Below are positions 1 through 11,389 of a DNA stretch of 64,000 nucleotides, one piece after another. The stretch is from Isoetes taiwanensis (lineage: Eukaryota > Streptophyta > Lycopodiopsida > Isoetales > Isoetaceae), in contig JAJEKV010000015.1 in NCBI GenBank assembly GCA_021234155.1, positions 5,651,194-5,715,193 on the forward strand. The letters are read 5' to 3'. A program made the position numbers and the translations under genes. The notes under the pieces were generated by a model, which did not search any database, was not told the DNA's origin, and saw nothing but the letters and a program-made list of their open reading frames with translations. How positions within the stretch are numbered: the first letter of the stretch is position 1; each line of letters starts with the position of its first letter.

Positions 1-2240
1 AACATCCACCTTGCATGGACAGTCCCTGCAAGTTCAATCTCTTCCACGAGATGCACCAAAAGATGAGGCTGGATATCTAGAAAACTTGTTGGGAATTCCT
101 TCTCCAACAAGCAACATGCTTCAACCATCTTCACCTTCATCTCTTCTATCTCATGCTTTGGGATTTGTTTTTGTGAGATCCACCTGCAAAAAATTCAACG
201 TTAGAAGTAATTCACATACTTACAACATTATATAGTAAAATATACAAATGTGTTCACCTTATGACCTTTGATAGTGTACATATTGCTTCCAAAGGGCCTT
301 TACTCAAAGAACCCCTAAAGGACAATGGCATAAAAAACTACATTTTGAACATAACAAATGAAATGTCAAATAGAAATACCACAAACAAATAAGAAATGGC
401 ACATGTCTACAACAAAGGAATGCTTACATGAAGAAGCTTGTGCCAATCATGAGACTTAAGACCTGTAAGATCTCCCGTGGATGAGAATGCACCGCGTAAG
501 GAGTGCATGAAACCAGTTGGTGTTCGTAGGATCTTGATGTCACCAAGGACACCCTTCTGCTCAACCTTACTAAGAACCCATTTTGCATTTGGGGCATAGT
601 TATCTTTATTGATCCAGGCGTCCTTCTTTGTGTTTGTCAACTCGAGATCCATCCTTGCATTTGTCTGTCTTTTTCGCCAAATAAATGCTTCCACAAGGAA
701 TTTCCTACGTTCTTGAAAATATGCATTGGATCAAGAAGGTGTTGAATCAAAAGACCATTCCAATATGGGAGTTCATAAAAAACTGATTTTCGTTTCATCC
801 CATAAACTTCCTTTCCTTTTGCTTTATCCCAAAGCTCCCCCCATTCTCGGATTGTCAATCTCTTAGGGGGGGGTTTACTTTCTTCCAAGCCATTAAAATG
901 CACACGATCTTTTCGAAGGGGATGTGTGAGTGGTAAATATTTCCGAAAACCCTCATACACCACCTTATTTAGATGTGGAGAATGACGAGATTCTAGGTCA
1001 TCATGCAAGCATCATGACCCGCCACACTAAATCCCGAGCACTCTGCTAGTCCAGGATAGTCATGCATAGTCCATAATAGGATACCTCGAAGTGTGAACGA
1101 CTCATCTTTGTGTGCATCATAAACATCAATGCCTGTACTCCATAAGTTCAACAACTCATCCACCACAATCTTGAGGTACACATCTAAGTTCTTTGGTTTC
1201 TTCTTCCCAGGAATCAATAAGGACAATATAATATGCCCACTCTTCATTAGCAACCATGGAGGTATATTATAGTTTATTAGCAATACAGGCCATGTAGACC
1301 ATGACGTGGACTGCTTTCCAAAAGGATTTACTCCATCGGAAGCCAACCCTAAGCGAACATTACGTGCTTCATTTCCAAATTGAGGCCATGTCTTGTCTAC
1401 ATGCTTCCATGCAGCACTGTCACTTGGAAGCCGCATGATGTCATCAGTAGATGCATGTGTTGCTGTAAAGTCCATAAGACTAGCTAATGACTTGCATCGA
1501 AACATCAACTTCAACCTTGGAAGCAATGGGAAATGGCGTACCATTTTCTCAGGCACTTTCTTGCCTTGCATATCATCTTTGTACCTAGAGGCATTGCACA
1601 CCATGCAATGGGTAGTTTTGTGATGTTCTTCGGGAGGATAAAAGATCATACAATCATTTGGACATGCATGAATACACTTGTAACCAAGGCCAGTCGCTTG
1701 AATTATCTTCTTCACATCATCTCGGTGACTGGGTAAAGTATTCCCTTCTGGAAGGATTTTCTCGTGCAATAACCTATCAAGAAAATAAAAAGCAAACATG
1801 AATAATGTCAGGGGTAAGATCATAAATCTAAGATAATACTAAGCCCATAAACATTAAGTTATATACCTTAATAGATCGGATACACTTGTGTTGCTCCATT
1901 TGTACTTCGTTTGTAGATTCAAAATTAATAAACTAGCAGACAATAACCTAGATGTTCGAGCGCCTGGAAATAGATGTGTCTCTGCCTCTACCACAATGGG
2001 TTCCTTATCATAATAGTCTCGTGCAATTCCTTCATCACTAGCACCTTCCTCATACTCTAAATCATCCAAATCAATATCGGGGAGAGGGTGAAGAGCCTCT
2101 AACATATCAATCATCAGCTCTTCAACACAAGAATCAAAACGAGAGGGAGCATTTGTAGATAAAACTTGTTCTTGTCGCATTGCACTCTCTAGAGCTTTTC
2201 TGTGCTTGGGATTGAGAACCCGTGGATCAGGTCGAATATC
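1..2240 (-). pseudogene. tnp2-type CACTA transposase, frameshifted, runs off the left edge
   Basis: Exons can be read at 2240-1867, 1773-428, 337-258 and 183 to beyond 1, all with GT-AG borders and matching phases. The first exon has the acidic N terminus and a Tyr-Tyr-Asp element typical of tnp2. The second has the conserved CxHxCPNDC block near 1650, the SRYK and LASDGVNPFG blocks, and LLIQHLLDPMHIFKN near 740. The last two exons encode DUF4218, including the PHLLVHLVEEIEL stretch near 30. The long exon is broken by frame changes near 1000 and near 660-690, so no intact transposase is made here. The product would bind CACTA ends and catalyse excision and reintegration. No ATG is evident at the first exon, so it may normally be spliced to upstream exons. 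Confidence 0.88.
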
Positions 2241-2384
2241 CTACAAGAGGTGACATCACACATTTTCAAATTAACAATAGAAGAAAAAGAAGAGCATTAT
2301 AAGATTTCTAATGTATATTAAGTATCATCAATTATATATTAGTGACATACGTACTAGAACCAATATATGATGGATATAATGTAT

Positions 2385-3596
2385 TTATGCACTTCTTCCG
2401 ATTGGTGGAAGAGGTCTATCATACTCATAGTTGATGAACAACTCATCTCCAACTTCTATTGTTCGAATAGCATACACCATGATGAACCCCTTCTTTACAT
2501 CTCTTGTAAAATATTCCTCCTTCCCTCCTTGACATTCTACAAATTGACAATTACATAGTACAGGATCATCAATTGAACTATTGATAAACCCTGCAATATT
2601 TCCATGGTGCAATGGATGACCATCAACAAATCTCAAATGAGTGTAATTGCCATCTTCCCTAACAGATTGTGCATTGGAATTCATTCCATAAATCCTCATG
2701 CGCCAAGCATGTTGTGACAATTTTTGCCATGTTTCCCAATCATATTCAGGGCCTGCATATGGCATTAGTGGAACAATTGTGCCTGGAGGGACATCTATCC
2801 GTGTAGCTGATATAAGCCCCAATCCTGCATTTGGACACTTACGACTACGCATTATTATATATCTCCTTCCCCAGTAACTAAACTCATTATCATACACAAT
2901 GCGATGCTCCACAGGCCATAATCCAAATGTCTTGCGCTCTTTATTGAAAGGACGAATTAAACGATGATGCTCTTTTGGAATATCTTCCTCTTCTAGCGAT
3001 TCCAAATCTTCATAAGATAAATCTGTGACATGAAGACTGTTTAGTGCTTTGGCTCTTCTAGTTCTATCACGTAGAGGAAGACTTCTAGCAGAAGAATGGC
3101 TGCGACAACCACCATTGATGAAGGAATTGGTTGCTCCAATATCATTTGCCTCTATAGATAACATCACGCCAAAATCCACACTTATTCCCGATGATACCTC
3201 ATCATCTACCTACAAATTTATTTTTAATTTAATAGCCATAAAAGTTCATATGTAGAAACTAGAGTTTAAATAAGCACCTCATATCCAACACGAGCATCTG
3301 ATGTAGTTGGCGCTTCATATCTTCCCCACTTAATGAGATGATCGGTAACAATTGATCTGTAATGCCTCTTTTGGCCCACACATCGTGTGCAATCACAAAT
3401 GATCTTATCGGTCTAGTATCATGAGCAAAATCATTGTTAATTTGACTTAAATGAATATCTAAAATGCAATAACACATATTACCCCCAAAACAGGATGCTC
3501 ATTCTCTGGCTCTCTTCTGCGCACAACATCCTCTATAATCTTCAAGGTACGCTCAACTCGACGATTAGGACGACTATGAGGAGCACTATGATCCAT
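2385..3596 (-). CDS. SET-domain protein with Transposase-associated-like N terminus, carried by the CACTA element
   Basis: Three exons with GT-AG borders join in phase 0: 3596-3483, 3412-3278 and 3209-2385, giving about 357 residues without a break. Exon 2 has a cysteine pattern (CDCTRC) and a V..HLIKWGRYE stretch resembling the Transposase-associated domain (PF13963-like) that normally opens tnp2 genes. Exon 3 carries a SET domain at about residues 204-346: a GLGL turn, GNIAGFINSS at about 287-296 in place of the usual N-H-S motif, and GDELFINYEYD near the end with the expected tyrosine. SET proteins usually methylate lysines on histones. The changed NHS motif leaves activity open. The tnp2 gene begins only about 145 bp downstream on the same strand. 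Its reading frame is intact while the transposase is broken. A separate host gene is unlikely because it lies inside the element termini. Confidence 0.8.
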
Positions 3597-3689
3597 TTCA
3601 CGATGTAATAGACTGGTCTCCTAGGCGTAAGAAGACTCCTCCACAAATGAAACGAAAAAGTTCCTCGGGGTTTTATTCCTTTTTTAATC

Positions 3690-4033
3690 GTATCAGACGT
3701 CGCAAACACGACGTTCCAATTGCGACGCGTGACATCGCATAAGCGACGTGGCACGTATCATGTGCGACGCGCCACGTCTCTTGCGTGACGTGGCACGTAT
3801 CAGCTGTGACGTGACACGTCGCTAAATTTCAAACGGTCACATTGCCACATCAGCTGCCACATAGGATGCCGTTGCGACGTCTGATCCAGCGTTTCAGTAG
3901 CGACGTGGGACGTCGCAAGTGCGACGTCGTTTGAATTTTGTGCGACGTCATTAGAACATGCGCGAATTTTGCGACGTAGACGTTTCAAATACGTCGCAAA
4001 CTGGCGTCGCAAACAGGCCATTCTCTAGTAGTG
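3690..4033 (-). repeat. CACTA terminus and subterminal repeats
   Basis: The stretch is filled with GCGACGT / ACGTCGC motifs in both orientations, often extended to GACGTGGCACGT, and ends with the outward terminus CACTACTAGAGAA at 4033-4021. Dense short direct and inverted motifs next to the terminus are where CACTA transposases or their accessory proteins bind. The motif is CpG-rich and would be a methylation target. Confidence 0.85.
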
Positions 4034-4327
4034 TTGATTACGGCATCAGTGGGTTTGTTGGGGTCGTACCTCCAGGAGGTTATGGATGCAGGGGCTCGTT
4101 TGTGTCCTATGGGACGGTATTGAACTGTCATATGCAATTGTACAGTGTGCCAGCATGCTTATTGCTGCTAAGGTTTTTCCCTCGAAAACTCTTTGGGGCG
4201 GGGGTTTTTTAATCCTGTCAGTAATATGCTTGCTGCTCTCTTTTTTGTTTGGGTCCCATAGGCCAATTGGTCTCCGTGGACGCTAAAAACCTATTCTATT
4301 CTATTCTATTCTATTCTATTCTATTCT
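4034..4327 (+). mobile_element. LINE 3' end with (TATTC)n tail
   Basis: This is non-coding LINE 3' UTR. It contains a TTTTCCCTCGAAAAC stretch near 4170 and a terminal block around 4272 (GTGGACGCTAAAAACC), followed by about seven CTATT units at 4291-4327. The same terminal block recurs at 38.3 kb (+), 43.2 kb (-) and 50.1 kb (-). The fragment is bounded on the left by the CACTA terminus and on the right by truncated copia RNase H, so it appears inserted in the copia element and may continue beyond the CACTA element. Confidence 0.75.
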
Positions 4328-7300
4328 TCATTTGCATTATGCCTAACTCATTTAGTAACCTTCTGGCCCAGACAATCTCTTTGGCTGCAAGTGTAGTGGC
4401 TGCATATTCAGCCTCAGCTGAAGACATGGCAGTACTAGACTGTTTCTTGGATTTCCATATTATGGCTGCTCCTCCAAGCATCAATGAGAACCTTGATGTA
4501 GATTTCCTGCTGTCTAGGTCTGAACCCCAATCTGCATCACAGTATCCCTTTAGTATCAAATCATCATTAGAGTAACATATGCCCTGATCTTGTGTTCCTT
4601 TGAGAAACCTCAGAATTCTTTTTGTTGCTATCCAGTATTGTTTGCCTGGATTGTTTGTATATCTGCTCAGTAGGCCGACAGAGAAAGCAATGTCAGGTCG
4701 TGTGCAATTGCTAATGTATAACAAACATCCTAGTAATTCCCTATATGGTATTTCCTCCATTTCCTTCATTTCATCAACAGATTTGGGACACATATCCTCT
4801 GATATAGAATGACCAGGTACCAAAGGTGTGTTCACTGTCTTACATTCACTCATTCCAAATCTTTCCAGTATGCTTTGAATATTTGCAGTTTGTGTGAGCG
4901 TGAGTTTTCTGTTTGCCCTGTTTCTTTGCACTTCAATTCCCAAGAATTTCTTTAATTCCCCTAGATCAGTCATTTTGAATTTCTCCTTCAACATAGCTTT
5001 GCTGCTATTTAGACATTCCATAGTGTTCGAAAACATGATGCAATCATCCACATATAGTGCGATGATGCAAAAATTGCCACTTTGTTTTAAAACATAAATA
5101 TTGCCATCACTTTCCAATTTATTAAAGCCTTTTTTTCTGAGATAGTCATCCATACAAATGTACCATTGTCTGGGTGCTTGTTTGAGTCCATAGACTGCCC
5201 TCTTTAATTTCCATACCATATTGATTCCAACCTCAAAGCCTTGTGGTTGTTCCATAAAGATCTCCTCATCTAGTTGAGCATTCAAGAAAGCAGTACTAAC
5301 GTCCATATGATGGACCTCAAGGTTTTTTGCATTTGCATATGCCAATAGCATTCAGATACTTGCCAATTTGACTATTGGTGAGAATGTCTCATCATAATCA
5401 AGTCCCTTCCTTTGAGAGAATCCCTTGGCCACTAATCTGGCCTTGTATTTTTGCCCCTTTCCATCAGACTCTGGTTTGAGTTTAAATATCCATTTGTTTT
5501 TCACAATATTTTTTCCACTAGGTCTCTCAACTAACTCATAAGTCTGTGTTCTTTGGAAGGCATTCATTTCCTCTTCCATGGCTTTCTTCCAACATAATGA
5601 GTCATCAGCACTCCCAGATTCTTCATAGCAGGAAGGTACATTAGGTTCTAGAATGGCTAGTGTTTGTTCAAGTTCGGGTTCTTCAGCAAATCTTCTACTT
5701 TTTCCTTCATCACTTCTTCCATATTTATTTGTATCAATGTTCAAGCCATCCTTAAGTTTTTCTGCCTCTGTCCTCATTTTCTCGTTTTTCAATACATTAT
5801 CCTCATGATGCACATCTAGCTGATCCTCTCCATTCTCAACAGATTTAGTATTAGTTAAGCTTCCAGAATATTTCCCATTGATGTCTTCATCATCACAAAT
5901 TTCTGATTTTCCATGATCCTTGTTCACATCTTTAGTTTCATTCTCTCTATTTGTATTTCCTAGCATGCTTGATTTCTCCTTCTCTCTATCTTTGTATAAG
6001 GTACTCTCATCAAATGTTACATCTCGATTCACTATAATTTTCCTTTTAGCTGGCTATGAGATAGCATAGGCAAGCTCTGTCATCTAGTTTTCTTCTAACT
6101 TCTTCTGGTATATGAGCATATGCTGCACATCCATACACTTTATAATGATCAAAAGAGGGTTCAGTTCCATACCATAATTTGTTAGGTACTTCTCCATTTG
6201 TGCTTCTAGTCGGCAATTTGTTTTGAATACTTGCTGCTGATTTGAGTGCTTCCTCCCATAGAAAGTTTGGCAGGCCAGCATGCTTGATCATAGATCTTAT
6301 TGATTAAGCAGTGATCTATTCTTCCTCTCTGCTACTCCATTTTGTTGAGGAGTGTGCGAGCATGTAAGTTGTCTTTTAATCCCAAGACTTTGGCAATATT
6401 TGTTAAACCTGTAAGAAACAAACTCACCTCCTCTGTCAGTTCTCAAGCATTTAATTTTCTTACCAGTTTGTCTTTCTGCTTCAGCTTGAAATATTTTAAA
6501 TGCTTCAAAGGCTTGATCCTTGGTCCTCAGAGTATAGCATTTGGTTTTCCTAGTTAGATCATCTATAAAGGTAATAAAGTACTTTCTCCCATGAATGCTT
6601 CTTACATTTAGTGGTCCACATAGATCACTGTGCACAATCTCCAAGATTTCTTTTGCCCTTTTTGCTTGCTTGGGAAATGGTAATCTACTGTTTTTTCCCA
6701 ATGAACAGCCCTCACACTTAACCTTATCTTCTTCCCCTATAATCAGCCCTCTTTTAATCATATAGTTAATATTGTTTGCATGAGTATGGCCGAGTCTCTC
6801 ATGCCATAATTTCAAGGAAGGTATTCTTACTGTATTGATTGCATCAGCCACATCATTATAGAAACCAAAGAGTTTGCCAATTCGTTTCCCATGAAACTTG
6901 ATTTTATTATGCATCATCACTTTACAAAATAGTTTTTCAAACACTACTTGATATCCAAGATCTACTAATTGAGTGACAGAAATAAGGTTTTTCACTATAT
7001 TAGGAACACAAAATACTTTCTCCAACATAACAATTTTTCCTTCCAAGTCATATAATTCCAAGAGTCCTTCTTCTTCAACCTTTTCTAGTTTCCCATCTCC
7101 CATTGAAACAAAGCTGGAAATTTTGCTAGTCTTCTCCTTTAGCCTGCAGTTGGATTTTATCACGCTTCTTTCAGCTCCACTATCTATGACAAATAGATTA
7201 TCATCATCTTTAGAAGTTCTTTCAGAAACAGAAAAGATTTTTAAATAAGTTACCTCTGCATTTTCGTCCATTTTATCTTCTGCTTCTCTGGTTATGTTTA

Positions 7301-8262
7301 CAGCAGTTGGTCTTCCTTTGCCTTTGTTCCTAAGGTTTCTCTTCCCCTTAAGTTATTACCTCGGGCATTATACCCTCTGCCCCTAGCAGTCATGCGTCTT
7401 CCTCTACCTTTTTCTTGATCCTTTGGGCTGGAGCAGTTAGCAGCTACATGACCATAACCTTGGCAATTAAAGCATCTATTATCTTTTGGCAGTTTGGGAC
7501 AGTTAGCCTTAATGTGGCCTTCTAGATTGCAATAAAAGCATGGACCTACTCGGCTTCTTCCCTCAGCATAGAGTATTTCATTGTTTTCATCATTCTCCTT
7601 TTTTACCTTCCTTTGCTCTACTTCAGTTCTGAGCATATTTTCAGCTTTATTCCTTGTCTAATCAACATTCCTTATCAAGACTGACAAATGCTCATTGGAA
7701 GCAACAGCTCGGGCTATGGATAGCAATTGATACCTTTCATTTATGACAACTCCAGCTCCATCTAAATCAGCTATGATGTTATCAAATTTATTAAAAAATT
7801 CTGACACATCATCATCCTCATGAAACCTAAGATTCCTTAGTTCAGTTTCTAAAACATCAATTTGTGAAGATGTCTTGGCCTCATAATTTTTAAGCAAATA
7901 ACTCCACATCTGCCTAGGTGTCTTACCTCTGAGTTTGAGCATAATAGTTGGTCCAACCTTGCTGCAAATAATGCCTTTGGCCTCCTTTAATTTTGCAATT
8001 CTGGTTGCATTTGACGAGCTTCCTTCTCCACTAGAATTTGCAGACAGTCCTCCTCCTCTGACTTCTCCTGCTGTTGAGCTTCCACCAGCAACACTTGTAG
8101 CAGATCATCTGCATTATCCTCACCTTCATTGGGATCTACAAGTTCCCAAAGTTCTTCTACTTCCAGAATATGCATAATCTAGTTTTTCCAGATTTGAAAT
8201 CCTGGCCCCCCTTTATAGACTTCAACAACATTGAGTAGACTTGCTCCAAATCTACTGGCCAT
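4328..8262 (-). pseudogene. copia gag-pol polyprotein remnant
   Basis: The likely start is the ATG at 8262, just after the PBS. Gag (8262-7660) is broken by an in-frame TAG near 8180 and a frameshift near 7950. Two CCHC zinc knuckles follow at about 7535 and 7450. Protease has the DSGA active-site motif near 7188. Integrase has an HxxxH zinc site near 6790, the catalytic Asp residues, and PQQNGVAERKNR near 6330. A frameshift near 6297 and a small deletion near 6045 follow. Reverse transcriptase has YVDD near 5055. RNase H has SSAEAEY near 4420 and is cut off about 60 residues early. An in-frame TGA at 5354-5352 replaces what is usually arginine. Product: the replication polyprotein, here non-functional. 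Confidence 0.9.
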
Positions 8263-8279
8263 GATCCTGAACCTGGAGT

Positions 8280-8291
8280 GCTCTGATACCA
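8280..8291 (-). other. copia primer binding site (initiator tRNA-Met)
   Basis: The minus strand reads TGGTATCAGAGC, the classic 12-nt complement to the 3' end of plant initiator tRNA-Met, five bases inside the LTR end. It fixes the element's orientation and the inner LTR border. Confidence 0.93.
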
Positions 8292-8296
8292 CTTGT

Positions 8297-8780
8297 TGTC
8301 AGTTCAAAAAATTCTTAAGCAACTTCTCTATTCATGCCAATGTTTTAACCAACAAGACAAGCATACTCCATTAACATTCACCCATTTAAATTAGCTATAC
8401 AACAGATTAGAAATACAATTATGCACTTTACTGTAGCTTTGAAATTAAATCGAAACTGTAGCACATTTGACTCTGTACTTGTTGAACTGAACTAGGCGGA
8501 TCCGGCTCACTAAGAGACAGATCCATTGTTTACAGATGTTTATAGCCTAGCATATCCGGCGGTTAAGCAGCCGAGGTGTTCAACTCCGACGGTTTTGCCT
8601 TCACCAACCATTGAATCTCGATTTGCCATGGTCCTATTTGCCATCTTAAATAAGCAATATAATTTCCTTCAATATTCGATAACTTTCACCTTAACCCTTT
8701 TACCTTTTAACAATTATATTTAACTGCTAATGAACCATTATATTTAACTGCTAATGGTTCACCTTATGTGACTATCGAAA
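8297..8780 (-). repeat. copia 5' LTR (outer border uncertain)
   Basis: The inner border is clear: the minus strand ends GAACTGACA directly before the PBS spacer. The outer border lies somewhere before the LINE coding sequence that begins near 8864. There is no second LTR in the window to align, so the end given is an estimate. A duplicated motif (ATTTAACTGCTAATG) occurs near 8717 and 8740. Confidence 0.5.
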
Positions 8781-8863
8781 CCAAGGTACAGGGTTTAGTG
8801 TGACTTGCCAGATAAAAATCTAGCACTGGAATCAACTGCAAGAGTTCATCATCTGAGAATATT

Positions 8864-10217
8864 TTCTGACATCCAACAGGGTTATTCATTGACGAGTTAG
8901 AAAGCTGGATGATTAAACAAAAATGGCTATATGGTATGGCTTTTGCTCTATGCGGATGATGTAGTCATCCTATCACATTTAGTAACAGGGATGCAGAAAC
9001 ATTTGGATGTCCTTGCACACTTTTGTGATAGCAAAGAGATGCAGGTAAATCTAGCCAAAACAAAACTGATAGTCTTTGGGGCAAACAAAACAGATCATTT
9101 GACATTTTATTATAAGGGCGTGTCAGTAGAGCTGGTAAACTCATATAAATATTTGGGAGTGGAAGTTGATAAGAGCCCAAGTTAGAATGTGACCGTGGAA
9201 CACAGAGTGAATGCGAGACTAAAAGCCCTGTATACTATGCAGCGCAGAAGCGGTAAAGCTAAAATTTGAAATTTTAGCATGAAAAAGATGTTATATAAGA
9301 CACTTGTTCAGACAGTAGTGCTATATGGCTGTGAGGTTTGGGGGGCAGGCTTGGTGGCAGACACATAAAAAAGGATGGAGAAAGTACAGAAGAAATTCCT
9401 TAGAGCTGAGCTGGCACAAAAGCTCAAACTCCATATGACATGTTACTGGCTGAATGTGGTATGATGCCTGTGGAGGCAGAAGCATTGTGTAAACTGCTCA
9501 CATATCATTGTAAGATACGTTTTGAGATGGCTGATGACAGTGTACCATGTTTGGCGATGGAGGAGATAAAATCGAAGGGTTGGTATGTGGATGTTGAGGA
9601 ATGGATGTGGAAGTGGGGACTAAATATGCAAAATTTGCATATACATCACAAAGATATTCGAGTATGGGTTAAAGAACACATCACTATGAAGAACTAGAGG
9701 GTCCCAGAAATAAAGTAGGAGTTTTACAGACAATGTATCAATCCAGAACTCCAAGAAGCCAAGTACCTGGGAGAAGGTATTTCTTTGAAGCTTAGGCATT
9801 CTATCAGTAGAATGAGACTTAGCTCGCATAGACTTGAGGTAGAAGTTGGTAGATGGGGGGATATTCTGCATGAAATGAGACTCTGTAAAAATTGTAATAT
9901 GCAGGAAGTGGAGGACAAACGACATGTGCTTCTGAGACGCCCAGCATATATGGAAAATCGAAACAATTACAATATCTCAGGGTCAACTTTGTTGGAGTTT
10001 TTTAATTTGGAAGGTAAACTTATAGGAAAGTTTATAAGAGATATTCTAAATATCAGGGAGCAAATTGGTCATAATTTGGGGGAAGATTTGGGAAGGAGGC
10101 TAATGCATTACTGACTGAGGATGCATTAGATGATATTTTCTATAATGTTGAATGTACTTGTTGAACATACCTAGTGGCCTGCAGGCGTGAATAATAAATA
10201 TTTTATTTCATTTCATT
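8864..10217 (+). mobile_element. 5'-truncated LINE with (ATTTC)n tail, coding sequence broken
   Basis: Reading starts in the middle of reverse transcriptase. An IDELESWM block near 8890 is followed by the YADD catalytic motif near 8945, LAKTKLIVFG near 9050 and YKYLGVEVD near 9150. Several stops and frameshifts interrupt the rest (near 9185, 9255, 9370 and 9420). The C-terminal Cys-rich block CKNCNMQEVEDKRHVL lies near 9890, a zinc-knuckle-like motif in this LINE group. The protein frame ends at 10114, followed by a short UTR and an ATTTC-type tandem tail. The element has the same architecture as the longer LINE at 34.6-38.3 kb. Confidence 0.85.
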
Positions 10218-11389
10218 TCTCTCTCTGATAACACTCTCATACCCCATAACACAATGCATACGTGCACATCTCCCCCACGCCTGCATGTATACATACATTT
10301 CTATATACCTCCATATACGACCCGCGTATACGATCTTATATATCACATCACCCAACAATTTCGATCACAATGGAGAAATATGCCACTCCATAGTGGAGAA
10401 CCGACCCCAAAATATATTAGTATGCTCCTTGGGACATGTCCCCAAATGACACATTTACATATATGTTTAGAAAGAGAATTAACCTCCTGAGACCCAAATA
10501 ACTGGCACAAACCAAATCGGCACAAATATGACGAAGCAGAAACCTGTGTAACTGTGGCAAACTTTAAAAGACTTGAGTTCCAGAGCTCTGTTTGACTTGC
10601 CGTTAGTTTTACAGCAAAATTACTTATTGTAACCCAAACATTCTGCACCAATTTCCTGTAATTGGAGCTATGTCAAAGCTTAACACTAGAGTTGTCCCTT
10701 GATGAACCCAAATGGGTTTATTTTTACACTTTTTTTGAAATTCTATTATAGCTCCGAGATAAAGAATTTGTCTACATACTCATAATATGTTGTCCTCCAT
10801 GAGTATACATATAAGGAAAAGTTTATGAAAAATATAGAAAGCTTATATTACCAAATATAATGTGGACTTGAATGCAAAGAGGTCAAATTTATTCTCAAAG
10901 TCTTTAACATTTTTCACATTAATTTGCAAATATGATTTTTTCTAAAAATTCTAATTCTTCCATCTTGTAAGTCATGATATGAGAAATCTATCACAAGAAG
11001 AATTAAAAAAATCTATGGTAGAATTTTCGAGAAATAATTCCTTAAAGTTTTGAAGTTCAGAAGTTCTTTATGGACCCAGTTAGGTCCCCCTGGGGTCAAA
11101 ATTTTAAAAATTCATAGTACTATTCCACTTTTTGAAAAAATGAAATCCACGTGTAGTACTTAATACCTATTTCCATTGAAAATAGTACCTTCATATTCTT
11201 ATTCTATTTCAAATATCAGGGATATGAAATGGTTGTCTGTTTTTCAGAAATTTCTTAGGGACCTGACAGGGTCTCTCAAGGATTGAAATTATGATTTGCT
11301 CATTGATATATCAAATTTTTATGAAATCACATGAAATTTGAAGAATAAGTAGCATTTGTAGGCTAAGTTCATAGAAAATTAATGTTATC
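10218..11389. other. AT-rich interval without recognisable gene
   Basis: I see no supported coding region or transposon terminus. Short related blocks such as GGTCCCCCTGGGGTC near 11086 and GGGACCTGACAGGG near 11250 suggest decayed repeats. Confidence 0.5.

Larger units (their letters stand above)
1..4033 (-). mobile_element. CACTA (En/Spm-type) DNA transposon, one end inside the window
   Basis: On the minus strand the element starts at 4033 with CACTACTAGAGAA, the expected CACTA terminus, and is followed inward by about 340 bp of subterminal repeats built on GCGACGT. Two consecutive same-strand genes follow: a SET-domain ORF and a tnp2-type transposase gene that runs off the left edge. The second terminus is therefore outside the window. 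The outer flank at 4034 is LINE 3' sequence, so the transposon sits in or beside a LINE. The 3-bp target duplication cannot be checked without the other end. Seen directly: terminus, subterminal repeats, gene order. Known: CACTA elements encode tnp2 with DUF4218-type domains. Confidence 0.9.
4328..8780 (-). mobile_element. Ty1-copia LTR retrotransposon, decayed, one LTR visible
   Basis: Minus-strand order is LTR, PBS, gag, protease, integrase, reverse transcriptase, RNase H. This is the copia order, with integrase before reverse transcriptase. The 5' LTR begins inside at 8297 and its outer end is uncertain. The 3' part of RNase H and the 3' LTR are missing from this side because a LINE fragment and the CACTA element abut it. 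Multiple stops and frameshifts show it is long inactive. Confidence 0.9.

Noticed and set aside
11-235. Plus-strand 74-residue ORF
   Set aside because: It is the antisense of the DUF4218 exon (minus, 183-1), whose frame has clear family motifs and splice borders.
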